Of a stretch of 64,000 nucleotides of DNA, positions 23,383-35,388 are shown one piece after another. The DNA lies in assembly GCA_002778195.1 (NCBI GenBank), contig PCDI01000011.1:1151763-1215762 (forward strand), given 5' to 3'. A program made the position numbers and the translations under genes. Each line of letters starts with the position of its first letter. Position 1 is the first letter of the stretch. Below the pieces are notes generated by a model. The model saw nothing but the letters and a program-made list of their open reading frames with translations, did not search any database and was not told where the DNA came from. Origin of the DNA: Raffaelea ambrosiae. Lineage: Eukaryota; Ascomycota; Sordariomycetes; Ophiostomatales; Ophiostomataceae.

Positions 23383-26300
23383 ATGGATCAGTGGTCAGCG
23401 TATCCTGACTCGTCAGGCGGCGCGGCGCGGCGCTACAACGGCAATGGCCAGCTGGGACGCGACTACAGCGGCCAGCCAGCCCACCAGTCGCCGCAGCACC
23501 CGCAGCAGGCAGCCCACCACCAGCAGTACGCTCCCATGGGCCCGCCCGGTGGCATCGGCGCCCAGCAGCACGGCCTGGCCGGCCCGTCGCCCATGGCGGC
23601 GATGCGCGACGGCAACGGCGACATTGCGATGCACGATGCTGCCGCAAATGCCGCCGCCGCCGCTGCTGCCGCCGGCGTCCATTCCCACGACCCCTACGCC
23701 GGCATGAAGTACCCCATCCGCCCGCACCACCACCACCACCTCTCCAGCAGCGCCAGTCTCGGCGGCAGTGCCGCCGGCAGCGCTGTTGGCGGCCGCGCCG
23801 GCGCCGGGAGCCTGCACTCGCCGCTCGAGCCGTCGTCTGCCGCCCAGCGCTACTCGCCCATGGAAGTGCTCTCGCCCACCTCGCCCTACACGCCCTACAA
23901 CAACAATGCCGCCGCCAGCAGCAGCGGCAGCAACAAGCCCGGCCCTTCCTACATCCCCTCCCAGTCACAGCCGCAGCAGCAGCGCCAGTCGCCCGTGCGG
24001 CCACCCAACGACTACGCCTCCCAGGGCAGTCCCTATCACCCGCAGAGCCCCTACTATCCGACTCGCCAGCCGTCCTCCTCCCAGGCCGGCCCACCACATG
24101 CGCACCACGGACACCCGCAGCAGCCCCCGCCCATGCTGCCGCCGCCACTCTCCACCCGCGGCGACGGCAGCCTGAGCGGCTCCGGCAGCGAGCTGTTCGG
24201 CGCTGTGTCCGCCGGCGGGCTGTTGGACGGCTCCTTCGGCGACAAGTCTCCGCGTCGGCCAATACCCATCAACAAAGGACCTGTGCCCGAGTTTAAGAAA
24301 CTGCGCACTGCCGCCGAATTGCGGCCCAAGGTCAATTCCCAGCCGGCCTTCCGAAGAGCAAATCCGGAGGGTGGATTTATCAGCGTAAGTTTTTGCCGCT
24401 TCACCCCCCGTCTTTTTCGGCACACTCTCCTGCTCCTCCTCATCGCTTGGCGCTCTACCTCTCTTTTGCGTATCTGCTTATTTTTTTTTTTGCACTCACA
24501 CGGGGGGGCGGGAACTCTTCTCGTGTTTGCACTTTCCACGCTCCTGGTGCCCGACCGCCCGACTGCCCTTATCTACTCTTTCTCTTCTTCTTCCTTCCTC
24601 ATTGTGCTCTATCTATTTATTTCCCCCTTTGCCGCACCTTGTCTGCTCATCACTTGCCGTTGTTGACTACACTGGCATTTGGCTAACCTCGCAACCCCTA
24701 CAGCCTCTGCAAGCTCTCACCGTCCAACTACCTGCGACATACCGCATTTGCAATCCACACTTCAAATACGAGTCGTCCCGCAACCCACGACGAGTCCTGA
24801 CGAAACCTAGCAAGGGCGTCAAGAACGATGGCTACGACAACGAAGATAGCGACTACATCCTCTATGTCAATGACATTCTTGGCTCTGAAGAAGCAGGACA
24901 CAAGTATGGGCAACCACATCCCCGATGCAGCAGGTTTGCAAAGAAGCAAACCTGTATGTTCTGCACCAATTGATTCCCTAGACTAACATCCCAGGAACCG
25001 CTACCTCATTCTCGATGTCCTCGGCCAGGGCACCTTTGGCCAGGTGGTCAAGTGCCAGAATCTCAAGACTCAAGAGGTCGTTGCCGTCAAGGTTATCAAG
25101 AACAAGACGGCCTACTTCAACCAGAGTATGATGGAGGTTTCGGTTCTAGATCTGGTATGAACTTGCTCACGAGCCGCTTTCAGAGCGGTACCACTTATCT
25201 CTCTCTCTCTTTTCTTCGCTCGGCTTGATCACTAACAGCACCTAGTTGAACACAAAACTTGACAAGAATGACGATCACCACCTGCTTCGGTTAAAAGACA
25301 CCTTTATACACCGACAACATCTATGCCTCGTCTTCGAGCTCTTGAGCGTCAACCTCTACGAGCTCATCAAGCAGAATCAGTTCCGTGGCCTCAGCACCAC
25401 ACTCGTCCGCGTATTTGCTCAGCAGTTGCTCAACGGTCTAGCCCTGCTAAACAAGGCGCGCCTGATTCACTGCGATCTCAAGCCCGAGAACATCCTGCTC
25501 AAGAACCTCGAAAGCCCCATCATCAAGATTATCGACTTTGGTTCCGCCTGTGACGAGCGTCAGACCGTCTACACGTATATCCAGTCCCGCTTCTACCGGT
25601 CTCCGGAGGTCCTGCTAGGTCTGCCTTATTCGTCTGCCATTGACATGTGGTCCCTCGGCTGTATCGTTGTCGAGCTGTTCCTTGGTCTCCCTCTCTTCCC
25701 CGGCTCGTCCGAGTACAACCAGGTCATGCGCATCGTCGAGATGCTGGGCAACCCACCAAACTGGATGATCGAGATGGGCAAGCAGGCCGGCGAGTTCTTT
25801 GAGCGCCGCAGCGACGAGTTCGGCCGCCGCACCTACCACTTGAAGTCGATGGAACTGTACTCGCGCGAGCACGGCACAAAGGAGCAGCCTAGTAAGCGCT
25901 ATTTTCAGGCCACGACGCTCCCTGAAATCATCAAGACCTATCCCATGCCACGAAAGAACATGAAGCAGAGCGAGATTGACCGAGGTGAGACTTGAAATCA
26001 GCACCTAATTTCAAACAGCCTGAACACTTTGAATTTGCTAACATTTACCAGAAATGAACAATCGCATCGCATTTATTGACTTTGTTCGTGGTCTTCTCAA
26101 CATCAATCCCCTCGAGCGGTGGTCGCCCCAGCAGGCAAAGTTGCACCCGTTTATCACACAACAAAAGTACACGGGTCCCTTTGTCCCGCCGATGAACCTC
26201 AAGTCCAGCTCTCTCAATCGGTCACCCGCACCCGGCACCCAGCAGCAGCAGCAGGCCGAAGCCCTGAGCAAGCAGCGGGCCCAGGCAGCCCAGGCACAGG

Positions 26301-27043
26301 CCAACACAGTCGCCCAGAACGCCTACGCAACCATGTCCAACTCGCAGTATCCGCAGCAGCAGCCGCCGCCGCAGCCGCAACAAGCCTTGCACCCGCAGCA
26401 ACACCAGGCCATGTACAATGCTGGCAGCATGTATGCTCCGAGCGGAAGCCAAGTCGGCGCCGCCGGACAGCCAGCACCGCCACCGTACGGTGGCGCCCAG
26501 GTGCCCAATGCATACATGCAACAGCAACCACAGCCTGGTGCTGGCACCGGAGGCTACGGCTCTACGCTGGGCGCTCCGCCAAATGCATACCAGTCGCAGC
26601 AGGTCCAACAACAGGTGCCGCAGCAGGCCGGCCGCGGACGGCAGCGCGCATCGACTATGGACCAGCAGCAGAGTGGTATTCCGGCGGCCATCCAGCGGGT
26701 CGCCAGCCACCTGGACCCGACACAACCTATCCGCCTGCAGCCGAGCCCGGCCTACTACCCACCACCAGCGGATGGGATGGCCGGCATGGATGGCAGCCGC
26801 ACGGGTCGCCTGGGTAGCCGTGTGACGCAGATGGGTGGTGTCGGTGCTGGTAGTACTGTTGGCATGGGAGCCGCAGGCAGCAGCAATCTGGCCACTAGCA
26901 GCTTAACCGGCAGTTCGATGAGCCAAGGCAGCGGACGGGTGGGCGGTGGGGGTGGAGGCAGCGGCAGCCGGGATTTCATCCGGAACCTAGAGGAACGGAC
27001 ACTGGAGGAAGGATTCATGGGAGGCAACGGCCAGTGGCATTGA
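23383..27043 (+). CDS. YAK1: YAK1, DYRK-family dual-specificity kinase
   Basis: Growth-restraining, stress-responsive kinase downstream of PKA/TOR; in yeast it phosphorylates the CCR4-NOT subunit Pop2 and the corepressor Crf1. Exons are 23383-24384, 24704-24903, 24995-25154, 25246-25984 and 26052-27043 (1030 residues). Residues 1-334 are Gln/Pro/Ser-rich. The kinase domain runs about 402-735: glycine loop GQGTFG, catalytic Lys433 (VAVKVIK), HCDLKPEN with Asp531, DFG at about 551-553, and the DYRK activation-loop YxY (Tyr563 and Tyr565, YTYIQSRFYRSPE). The joins restore GHK-NRYLILDVLG, VLDL-LNTKLDKND and DRE-MNNRIAF, all conserved in fungal Yak1. The C-terminal 290 residues are Gln/Gly/Ser-rich. 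The HCD (not HRD) motif is normal for DYRK kinases. Confidence 0.95.
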
Positions 27044-28606
27044 TGACATTCCATATAAAGGGAAACAAATATGATATGAGAGAATGATGCAGAGGACGTG
27101 GGGGGGGGGGGGGGGGGGGGGGGGGTGGTCGCCGGAGACTACCAAGAGGCGGAGGAGAAAACGAAAGAGAAGCCGAAAGAAAAGATGAGACGACGAAGAA
27201 TTTTTGTCTCAAAGATCTCTGCTTTTACTGGCTCTTTTTCCCTCTCCCCCCCATGAACGGTCTTCCCAGTGGTCTTGGGGGGGTGGAAACTCTCTTGATG
27301 AACTCGTTATTTTGCTCTTTTGTCCGTTTCTTTTTTTGTCTTGTCGTTTTCATACGTCTTGTATTTTTTTTTTTTTCCGTTTCATGCTTGTTGTTTATCG
27401 CACCCCTCCCCCAAAAGAAAACATCTTCATTCATATGTTTTTTTATGTGTGTGTTTTGTTATTTTTCTATCATCGTTCTTGGACTACGTCTGTTGAACCA
27501 ACCGCAACCCTCTTTTATGATTCTGTGTTTGTTGTTCATTTTGGAGTGGCCTTCTGTGTTTCGTCACGTTGTTTTTATGTGTGTGTGTGTGTGTGTGTGT
27601 GTGTTCTTTTTTTTTGCCTCCTCTGCATTATCATCATTAAGAACCATCATCGCTATTTTTATATTATTCCCAGATTGTCCCAGAGAGACAACAAAGTATG
27701 ATTTTTTTTCAACACAGAAGCAGGAAGAATGCACTTTTTTTGTCTTTTTTCTTTTTCTTTTTTTGCTTCGGGATTTTTGCAGATAGAAAGATACAAAAAA
27801 AGGGAGTAAGCAAGAAAGGGGGATAAAAAAAACTCGGTAGGAAAATCATGAGAAAAAAACCCAATAAAAGAATGGTGAAACAAAAACCCCAACAGTCAAA
27901 ACGACAGCGATCCGAGACACAATTCCTTTGTTCTGGGCTGTCCTTTCGATTATTGACTTTGCCACCTGTAGTCTCATCCCTCCCGTGTTCCAAATTGTGA
28001 TATCATATGTGGACAGTGCGTGCATGTCTGGCCCCTCAGTTAGTATGTGACTACATACATAGATATGTATCAAAACTTCGTGAGGCCTGAATAGACTGGC
28101 AGCTCTCGCAACAACAATAAAGAAAACCACTGCGCAAAGATCACGCGCATTTTGCTATTGGGTTGGCTGACTGGCAGGTTTTCAGTTCCTTCATTGCTTC
28201 CTTTTCAAGTGGGCTAGTTGTTGCTTTGTCCTGTTGCTTTGGTTTTGCTTGTGTTCCCGATCCCTGCCTCTCCCCTTTGTATTGCCTCCGAACAAAGAAG
28301 AGACAAGCAACAGGCAGGAACAGGAGAACGACAACGTGACGCAAACAAACAAACAGACTAGGAAAACAATAAGGGACACAAAACCACCGTTTCAATAAAC
28401 AATACAATGTTCCATTTCATCCTTCAAAACCCCCTTTCACCTTTTGGAAGGAGAAAAAAAAAAACCCTTGCACTTTTTTTCCCCCTCTCCATGTTCATCA
28501 AATACCACCCGTTTGCCACACGCGGACCGCATGCTATTGATTTCCCGTTCTGCTACCCTTCTGATTCTCGTGTCTTTCTCCTCCCTTGTCTCTCTTCGAC
28601 TGTGAA
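27044..28606. other. Convergent intergenic region, YAK1 / NOT2
   Basis: 1.56 kb holding two 3' UTRs. Contains a 26-G run at 27100-27125 and a GT dinucleotide run at about 27578-27604, with many poly-T tracts. No gene seen. Confidence 0.6.
27100..27125 (+). repeat. Uninterrupted G26 homopolymer
   Basis: Twenty-six consecutive G residues 57 bp after the YAK1 stop codon, within its probable 3' UTR. Such a run can form a G-quadruplex, or its length may be a sequencing artefact. Confidence 0.8.
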
Positions 28607-31600
28607 TTAGACCGCACCGCCTGGCGGCAGCGGGGTGTTGTCCAGATCGGCATAGTTGAGCGTGATCTCTCGAGATGTCTGTTTGTTGCTGTCAATCGAG
28701 GGGGAACGCTCCACAGAAAATTTCGATTCCTTGTCTTCTCTCTCTCTCTCAAGGTCGTATACGCACCCGCTCTTTCCGCCAGTTGGCAGTGTCCCAGACA
28801 ATGTAGTACCCCCGCTCGTGGTTCAGACTCAGAACCTGCGGCATCATCAAGTCGTCCTTGGTCAGCCAGACCTGTTGCCGCTTGTGCCAGCGCCAGTTAC
28901 GGTTGCTCCTGGTGGTGTTGTCAGTAAAACCGTAGAGTTTGATTCGTCCTGCCGTCTCCCCCATCCGCACTTACAGCTCAATGGCAGCCAGCTGCTGCTT
29001 GATGTCGTTGGGACACGAGTAAAAGATCCACATGAGCGTCTCTTCGTTGAAGCTCGTGATCTTGTTCTCAATCGGACCCACGTTGGTGACCTTGTAGCAA
29101 TCCGGGAGCCGGAACTTGGGGATCGCCGGCCGCGGTGCTACGCCGTCAAACAACGAGTACTGTTGTGTCGAAAGGAGTCTGGAAGGATAACAGTTAGCTT
29201 TGGATATACAACTCTCCCCCCATCCCGAATGCTCGGTAGTACATACTCGTTAGCTCCCAGGTCAACACCCAGGGTGCTCAAGTCCAAACCAAAACCAGAC
29301 ATCATCGAGCTGTAGTCGGGATAGCTGCTCATGAGTGTCCGCAGGCCCTTCATGCCCCATTTGTCAATAGGCGCCATGCCGGGTAGCAATTCCTGCACGG
29401 CCGGTGCAGCTTGGCTGTCGGCCGCCTCTTCTGGTTTTGACGAGGATCCATCCGGGCCGGTGGAGCTTAGGGGTTGCTGTTGGCGCGGGTCAGCTGCTGC
29501 CTGCGGCTGCCCGGCGTCGCCTATTGATGGTTGTGGTGGCGGAGCGCCAGCTTCTTCTCGGAATGTTGGCGGCTTCTGCCGCGCGTCGTCGTCCGCGCCC
29601 CCGAGACTTGATGTCTCCTGCGCACGGGTACCAACAGGTGACCGAACTTCGCCGGCAGCACGCGAGTTGGCGGACAGGGCATTGAGCAGTCCGTTCCCTA
29701 CGCGGCCGCCACCTTGAGAGGACGGTGCCGCCGGAGCGCCAACCTGCGAGCTGAAGCCTAGGCTGGACATGAGATTCTGGCCGCGGTCCTGGCCAATCTC
29801 ACCGGCGCCGGCAGTGCGGTTGAGTGGTGGGAAGTCGTCGATGCTGCTGGGCTGTGATGGCTGGGCTGCTGGCTGGCCAATGCTCCCTTGCTGGTTGCCG
29901 AAGCGGAACGAGCCTTGTTGTTGGCTGGAGGGCAGGCGCGTTGTCGATCCAAACATATCCTCGTGCTGGCTCTGCTGCTGCTGCTGTTGCTGCTGTTGCG
30001 GCTGCTGCTGTGATGACAGCGGCGTGTTTGCATTGCGCTGTATCGGCTGGCCAGCACCAATGTTCCTGGTCCCAGCCGACGACCAGAGCGAAGACTGGCC
30101 GCCAGCGTTGGGATGCTGAGAGCTATTTGACAGAGAAGGAAATTCCCTAGAAACGGGCGAATGTTAGTCAGAGCTGGACGTATAAAACCCCAACCACAGT
30201 TTAGTCCTGGCGGGCACGTGAAGGGGGAACCATGCGCATATGTGAAGGGGCAGAGCGAGGAGAAAAGTAGAACAAGCGATGTACCCCCGAGCAGCAGTAA
30301 CGAAGGCCAGGTTCTTCACTGTCTGGCTCGACGCAACGCGCTGTGCGGCTGGCGACCTGAAGGTCCGCTGCAGCGCGACTTTTCCCGACGAGCTCTGCGG
30401 ATGCAAGATCGACATGTCTTCCTGGAGGAGGGCGTAGTGAGGAAGAGGGCAGAGTGGACGAGAGGGGGACGGAAAAGTGAAGGAGAGAGAAAGAAGGAAG
30501 AGTGGAGTGAGAGGAAAGACATATATCTATAAATATATAGATATAGATGGAGTGGAGAAATCAACAAAGAACAAAGAAATACGCATGGTTTCACAAGGGC
30601 AAACTCACGAAAGGTCGAGTGGCGTGGCCGGTTGTGAGCCGCCCAGGCTCTGAGCAAAACTTATATTGTTGTTGCCCATCTGCTGTGGACGCGACTGGTT
30701 CGGCAAGGCGGCACCGCCTGCGCCGGCACCGGCACCGCCCCCAGAGAGCGGCACGCCAGAGCCAAACGCCCAGCCCGATCCATTGTTGCCTGCTTCGGCG
30801 GTCAGCCTCCCGCACATCTTTATTTTTTCAACGACAAACATTGACACCCTGTCCGTCCCCGAGAGGTCCTCCTCACCTAGCTTGCCATTAGGAAGCCGGC
30901 TCGATACTGATCGCGCCTGTTGTGGCGGTTGCTGCTGGGCATTGAAGCCGCTTGGTATGCCGCGCAACGATTGCGGAACGCCCCCTGTGTACCGAAAGCA
31001 AATGTTGTTAGCAACTGATGTCCGCAACGTTGGTGGACAGAGGCGTCCAGAGCAAGGAGGGGGGAGACGCGAGACAAGGGCGCAGAGGCGAGGCAAGGGC
31101 GCAGAGGTGAGGCCAAGGTGAGACGGTCTTGAAGAGCATCCAAACGGCGCAGATCAGAGAGAGCTCCACCGGTTTCTGCACGTGTTCCCAGGAAAGGCCC
31201 GCAAGCAGCCGGCCAGCCGCAGAGCCATGGTTCCGCGAGGTTCCTCGGGCCCAGGCAGACAAGCAGAGCTTCGGTCTGCCTTGTTGTGGACGGGTCCTTC
31301 TTTTTTAGGGGGGGGGGAGGTCTCGGAAGCTCTGCTCATCACTCTGCCGGCCGATGGGAAGCTCGCAGACCCCCCAACAGAAGCTAGACGCATTCATCCC
31401 GTGCTCTTCTATAGCATCCAATGCGGTGGGCTGTGGCCCGTCGCAAAGGGACCAGAGAAGGAGGACGGATGGCGATATGCATCTTTCCTGGCCAGCTTGG
31501 TGGTTTCGATCTCTCCACTGCCTTCTCTTTGCCTTGCCTCCCCCCTTTGCTCTCCTGTCCCACCCCATCCTCGCCCCTTTCCTACTTGTTTTCCAGTGCA

Positions 31601-31621
31601 TTCCATACCTGGTCGATTCAT
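28607..31621 (-). CDS. NOT2: CCR4-NOT subunit NOT2
   Basis: Core scaffold subunit (Cdc36/CNOT2) of the CCR4-NOT deadenylase and transcription complex. Seven exons: 31621-31609, 30984-30877, 30789-30609, 30146-29247, 29178-28975, 28908-28767 and 28678-28607, giving 539 residues, like human CNOT2 (540) and far longer than yeast Cdc36. The first coding exon is only 13 nt (MNRP plus one base) and the join reads MNRPGGVPQSLRG, which supports this start. PATPLDLS-EFPSLSN crosses intron 3 and is a conserved NOT2 element. The C-terminal NOT box (about 403-530) includes KFRLPDCYKVTNV, MWIFYSCPNDIKQQLAAIEL and NWRWHKR, then GYYIVWDTANWRKER and a short ITLNYADLD end. Middle part is Gln/Ser-rich with a short polyglutamine tract near 29970-30000. 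It is convergent with YAK1. Confidence 0.93.
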
Positions 31622-32764
31622 GCTGGGCAAGAGCCTAGGGTTGTGTCGTCGGTAGCGGATTCGTTCAAAGCGAGGCCAGAATGTTCGAGGCTGCCCAAAA
31701 CAGAGTGTCCAACTTTTTTTTTTTCCAGCGGTGTCGCGAAGCCAAAATCGCAGAGCTTCGGTAGAGCTTTCACGTGCCGCACGCGAGAGGAGGAGGGAGA
31801 ACGGGGGTTGGAGCTCGGCGGGAACGAGGCGTCGTGGAGATTGCGTCGTGCTTGTCGTGGGCGGGAAACACGATGTCGTCTGCGCTGGATGGGAGGTTGT
31901 GGACAAGGCGAATGCAAAAGAGGCCAAAAAGCAGCAAGGGAAAGCAACCAGGAAGGGCGCTGTTTGGTTGGCTGGCGTGTGCTTGCTGGCTTGCGCTGCC
32001 CTCCTAGCGCGGATTAACTTCCTCCTCCCATCCCATCCCCCCCCCCAATCTCCCCTAAGAACTGGGCCCTTTTAGTGTCACACTGGAGTACAGATGCAGG
32101 TGCAGCAGGCGCACGTGGTCCGTGCGCCCCTTCCGTCACTGGGCCCCTACGGTGGGTGCCCGGCTTTTTCTACAGTGGGTGGTGTTCAGTGTGATAATCA
32201 GGAGCACGCAAATGGTCCAGGTAGGTAGGGCAGGCCTCGACAACACAGCCAATGAGCCGCCTTCCTGTCGCCTTTCAGCCGTGCATGGAAGGCGAAGGCT
32301 TTAAGCCTCCTTACACAGTGGCCGCAAAGCCGATCACAGCTTCGGTCCAGACAGGGATGCAAGCACATCACCAGGCTCCGACAGAGTGGACGCTTCGAAG
32401 GACAGAGCAGAGGGTTCTCGGATGGGACAAGCCGACCAGGGTCGACCGGGCTGCGAATCGCCATGTGCGCCACTGGACAGCTCGGTCTATCGCACATGTG
32501 CCCTGGACACACGCAGTCTCAACGACAAGGGATTGCCATGACGCTGTGTTTCCAAGGCGCAATGTAAGAAAATCACGTGGATACACGGTTGGGTGGGAAT
32601 TCTTGCTCAATACTTGAAAACACACGTAATTTGCTCGTGACTCCATGTACCTCGTGAAGATATATCCCTTGGTTCGTACCCTCACAACGCATTGTTTTGA
32701 TCCTCTGTTTTTCCTTCTTTTGTTCATGATTCTCATATTCTTGTATGTGCGATCCTCATGCCTT
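31622..32764. other. NOT2 upstream region and ZNG1 3' flank
   Basis: 1.1 kb between two minus-strand genes. Holds the ZNG1 3' UTR and the NOT2 promoter. A C run lies at about 32036-32046 and TCACGTGG near 32573. No gene recognised. Confidence 0.5.
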
Positions 32765-34387
32765 CTATCTGATTGCCTCCAACAGACTCTTGCGAAAGTC
32801 AAACTGGCCCAGTCTCCTGCCAATCAAGACCAGTTTGCTCGACTGTGGATGCTCTTGCGCTTCTGTCTCCTCGACCTCGGGCGAGTCAAAGATCTCAAAC
32901 AGCTCCCGCACGCCCTGGACCACCTTGGGGCCGCCTTCCTTGAGAATGAGTATGCCCTTGGTGCGGTGAATGTCAAACCCTTTCGTTGGCTCCGCACCTT
33001 GCACGCCCGGCAGCTCGCACTCCCACAGCACCGACCGGAGCCATGCGTCCAGCTTGACCAGCTGGCTCTTGTCCAGAATGCCCAGGTCGATTGCCAGGGT
33101 AGAGATGGTCTGATTTGTTAGAATTTGTTTCCTTTTTTTTCCCTTTTTTTTCGGGTTGTCTTTGAATCACTGGTCAGCGAAACGTACCGGGTCAAGATGG
33201 CTGTGTTCCTTCTGGTGGACGGCGCGCTCGACAGCCGCAGCTGTCTCGTAGGCATGCAAGTCCAGCAGCACACCTTCGAGCTGGGGAACCTCGCTCTGCG
33301 TAGTGACGTGCACTTTGGCTAGGCCGTTGATCGACTGGAGGCGCTCCCGCACCTTGGCCAGCTCGTCGTCCGTGACCAGGTCGGCCTTGTTGATCACAAC
33401 GACATCGGCGTGCGAGATCTGCATGTGGGCCGTGGTCATAACAGGACCGTGGTCATGGTTGTGGTCGTGGTCGTGGTCGTGGGCCTCGTCCTCTTGCACT
33501 TTGCCCTCCGGGTCGTCGAGACTGCGCAGAATGTTCTTGGCGTCGACCAGCGTGACAATCCCGTCCAGGAAGATGCTGCTGCCGAGGCCGTCGTCCATCC
33601 AGAAGAGCGGTGCCAGGTTGCCTGGGTCGGCCAGGCCGGTAGTCTCGAGCAAGATGTAGTCGAACTTGCCCTTCTTGTCCATCAACGACTCGATGGCGTT
33701 GACACCCGTGTCTCTGTCGAGGAGTTAGTTACGAATCTTGCCAGATGGAAAGGTTCAAAAACAAAGAGACTCTCTCTCCTCTCTCTCTCTTTCTCTCCCG
33801 AAGAAAAAAAAAACGTACTTGACCGAACAGCACAGACAGCCGTTGCCAACATCCAGCCACTCTTCGACGGCCTCTCCGTTCTTGTTAACTGTCAAGGACT
33901 TTTCAATGTCCAGCGCTATAGCGTTGTCAGCGACGAAGGCCAAATTTTGTTTGATTGTTTTTTGGGCATTTCTGGGCTTATCCCTGTCTTTTTAACAAGG
34001 CTTCCTTAAGAAACACCTACAATCGCCAAATTCTATTCCATGCTGTCAGTCAAAAACTTTTCAAACTCTTTTATGTCGACGAGGTGCTGCTTACCATTCA
34101 TGATCACGGCAATCTTCTTGCCATGCTGGGCCGTCAAGATGTAGTTGAGCAGGGTCGTCTTGCCCGCTCCGAGGTAGCCTGTGCCATGTTAGCCACACGC
34201 CCTTCCCCCTGCGTCTTCATTCATGATGCATGCTAGCTATTACATCGACATTCCTCCCCCGACATAGCAGCCTACCGGTAACGATCGTGATGGGAACTTT
34301 GGGCCGCTTCTCGGGCTCTTCATCAGCCGGTTCATCCTGGACGGCGTCCACCAGGACCGGCGGCAAATCGTCGTCGTCTGAGTCCAT
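32765..34387 (-). CDS. ZNG1: CobW-domain GTPase, ZNG1-like zinc metallochaperone
   Basis: G3E-family GTPase; ZNG1/CBWD proteins deliver zinc to methionine aminopeptidase 1. Six exons: 34387-34276, 34178-34095, 34032-34021 (12 nt), 33915-33819, 33713-33188 and 33109-32765, giving 391 residues (human about 395). The Walker A loop GYLGAGKTTLLN is made by the first splice. The 12-nt exon supplies NEFGDS, a conserved element after strand 2. The metal motif GNGCLCCSVK (CxCC) is intact, followed by ETTGLADPG (Walker B region) and the base-recognition motif NKADLV. A histidine/aspartate run (about HDHDHDHNHDHG) lies in the insert typical of zinc-handling members. The C-terminal CobW_C domain includes TKGFDIHRTKGIL and ends LIGRRLGQFDFRKSLLEAIR. 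The N-terminus is acidic (MDSDDDDLPPVLVDAV). A palindromic E-box lies about 87 bp upstream. Confidence 0.94.
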
Positions 34388-35388
34388 TTTGCTGTTGCGT
34401 AATATGATGTCTTATTTTCAGGATGCGGCTTGCCACGGCTCCAAATGGTAGATCCGGGAGGATTATCTAATGATCACGTGATTTTTCCACTGGATCAGTG
34501 ACTCGTACACCGTAGTTCTGCTTCTTGACAAGACCACAGTGCACAGTGGCTACTTGGGCCTCGACATCAAACAGATTTTACAAGGCACATATGCAATCCG
34601 ATACATCCATCCGGGTAGAGCACGGCACAAAGAAGAGGTACCGGGGCCTCCACTGAAGATAGACATGCCATGAGATGCCGGAGACTTCACCGTGTAGCTG
34701 CTTTGGAAAAGGGAAAACCCTCCTCCGTCCAAGGGTATGCATGAAGGCGGCGTATGCGAACAGGTTCTTACAGAATGACCAAGTGCAGGACACAACTAAT
34801 ATACGAGAAGAGCGAATCAGCGTCGTAGATGCCGACAGTCGTTGCGGAAGGGACCACGACACGTGACCCAACGAGCCAATCGTTTCTGGGAAACAAAGGG
34901 CGAGGGGGGACGGGAAGGAAGGCAGAGAAGATTAGGGGCAAACCGTTAGCGCCGAAACCAAAAAAAAGCTGCAGGAGCTTTTGCATCAAGCTGGGCCCAG
35001 TGTGCGTGTGAGTTGGGCAAGGCGCGTATTCCTGCACAAAGGCGAAGTGAGAGCAACTACGTGTTTTCCCACACCACCACCACCACCACCCACCCCCGTC
35101 GTGGTCACAAAAATCGGCCCATCACGATCAGCCCCTGGGGACGACAAGAGAAAAAAAAGAAAAAAAGCTTGCCAGAGCCCGTGCGATTTGGAGAATAAAG
35201 ACGACCCAAAAAAAAAAAAAAAAACACCGAGTCGCAGTCTTCAGGCGCAAACAAAATCCGAAGAAAAAAAGCGGAAAAAAGACGAAACGACGGAAAGACG
35301 AAAAGACGACAGAGAAACCACAACGACAGGAGGATTCGTTCAACACATCGACGACACTCCTACCTGCCTCCCCCACCCCCTCCCCTCC
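34388..35388. promoter_or_regulatory. Bidirectional upstream region, ZNG1 / MOB3
   Basis: 1 kb between divergent starts. ZNG1-proximal E-box at 34473; poly-A and A-rich tracts from about 35145 to 35290 precede the MOB3 start and probably form its 5' leader. No gene seen. Confidence 0.5.
34473..34482. promoter_or_regulatory. Palindromic E-box ATCACGTGAT
   Basis: A 10-bp perfect palindrome with a CACGTG core, the site class bound by Cbf1/USF-type bHLH proteins. It lies 86-95 bp upstream of the ZNG1 ATG, a plausible promoter position. Function is inferred. Confidence 0.45.

Noticed and set aside
22679..24262. Long minus-strand open frame (527 codons)
   Set aside because: Arg/Ala/Gly-rich antisense shadow of the GC-rich YAK1 first exon; no family resemblance.
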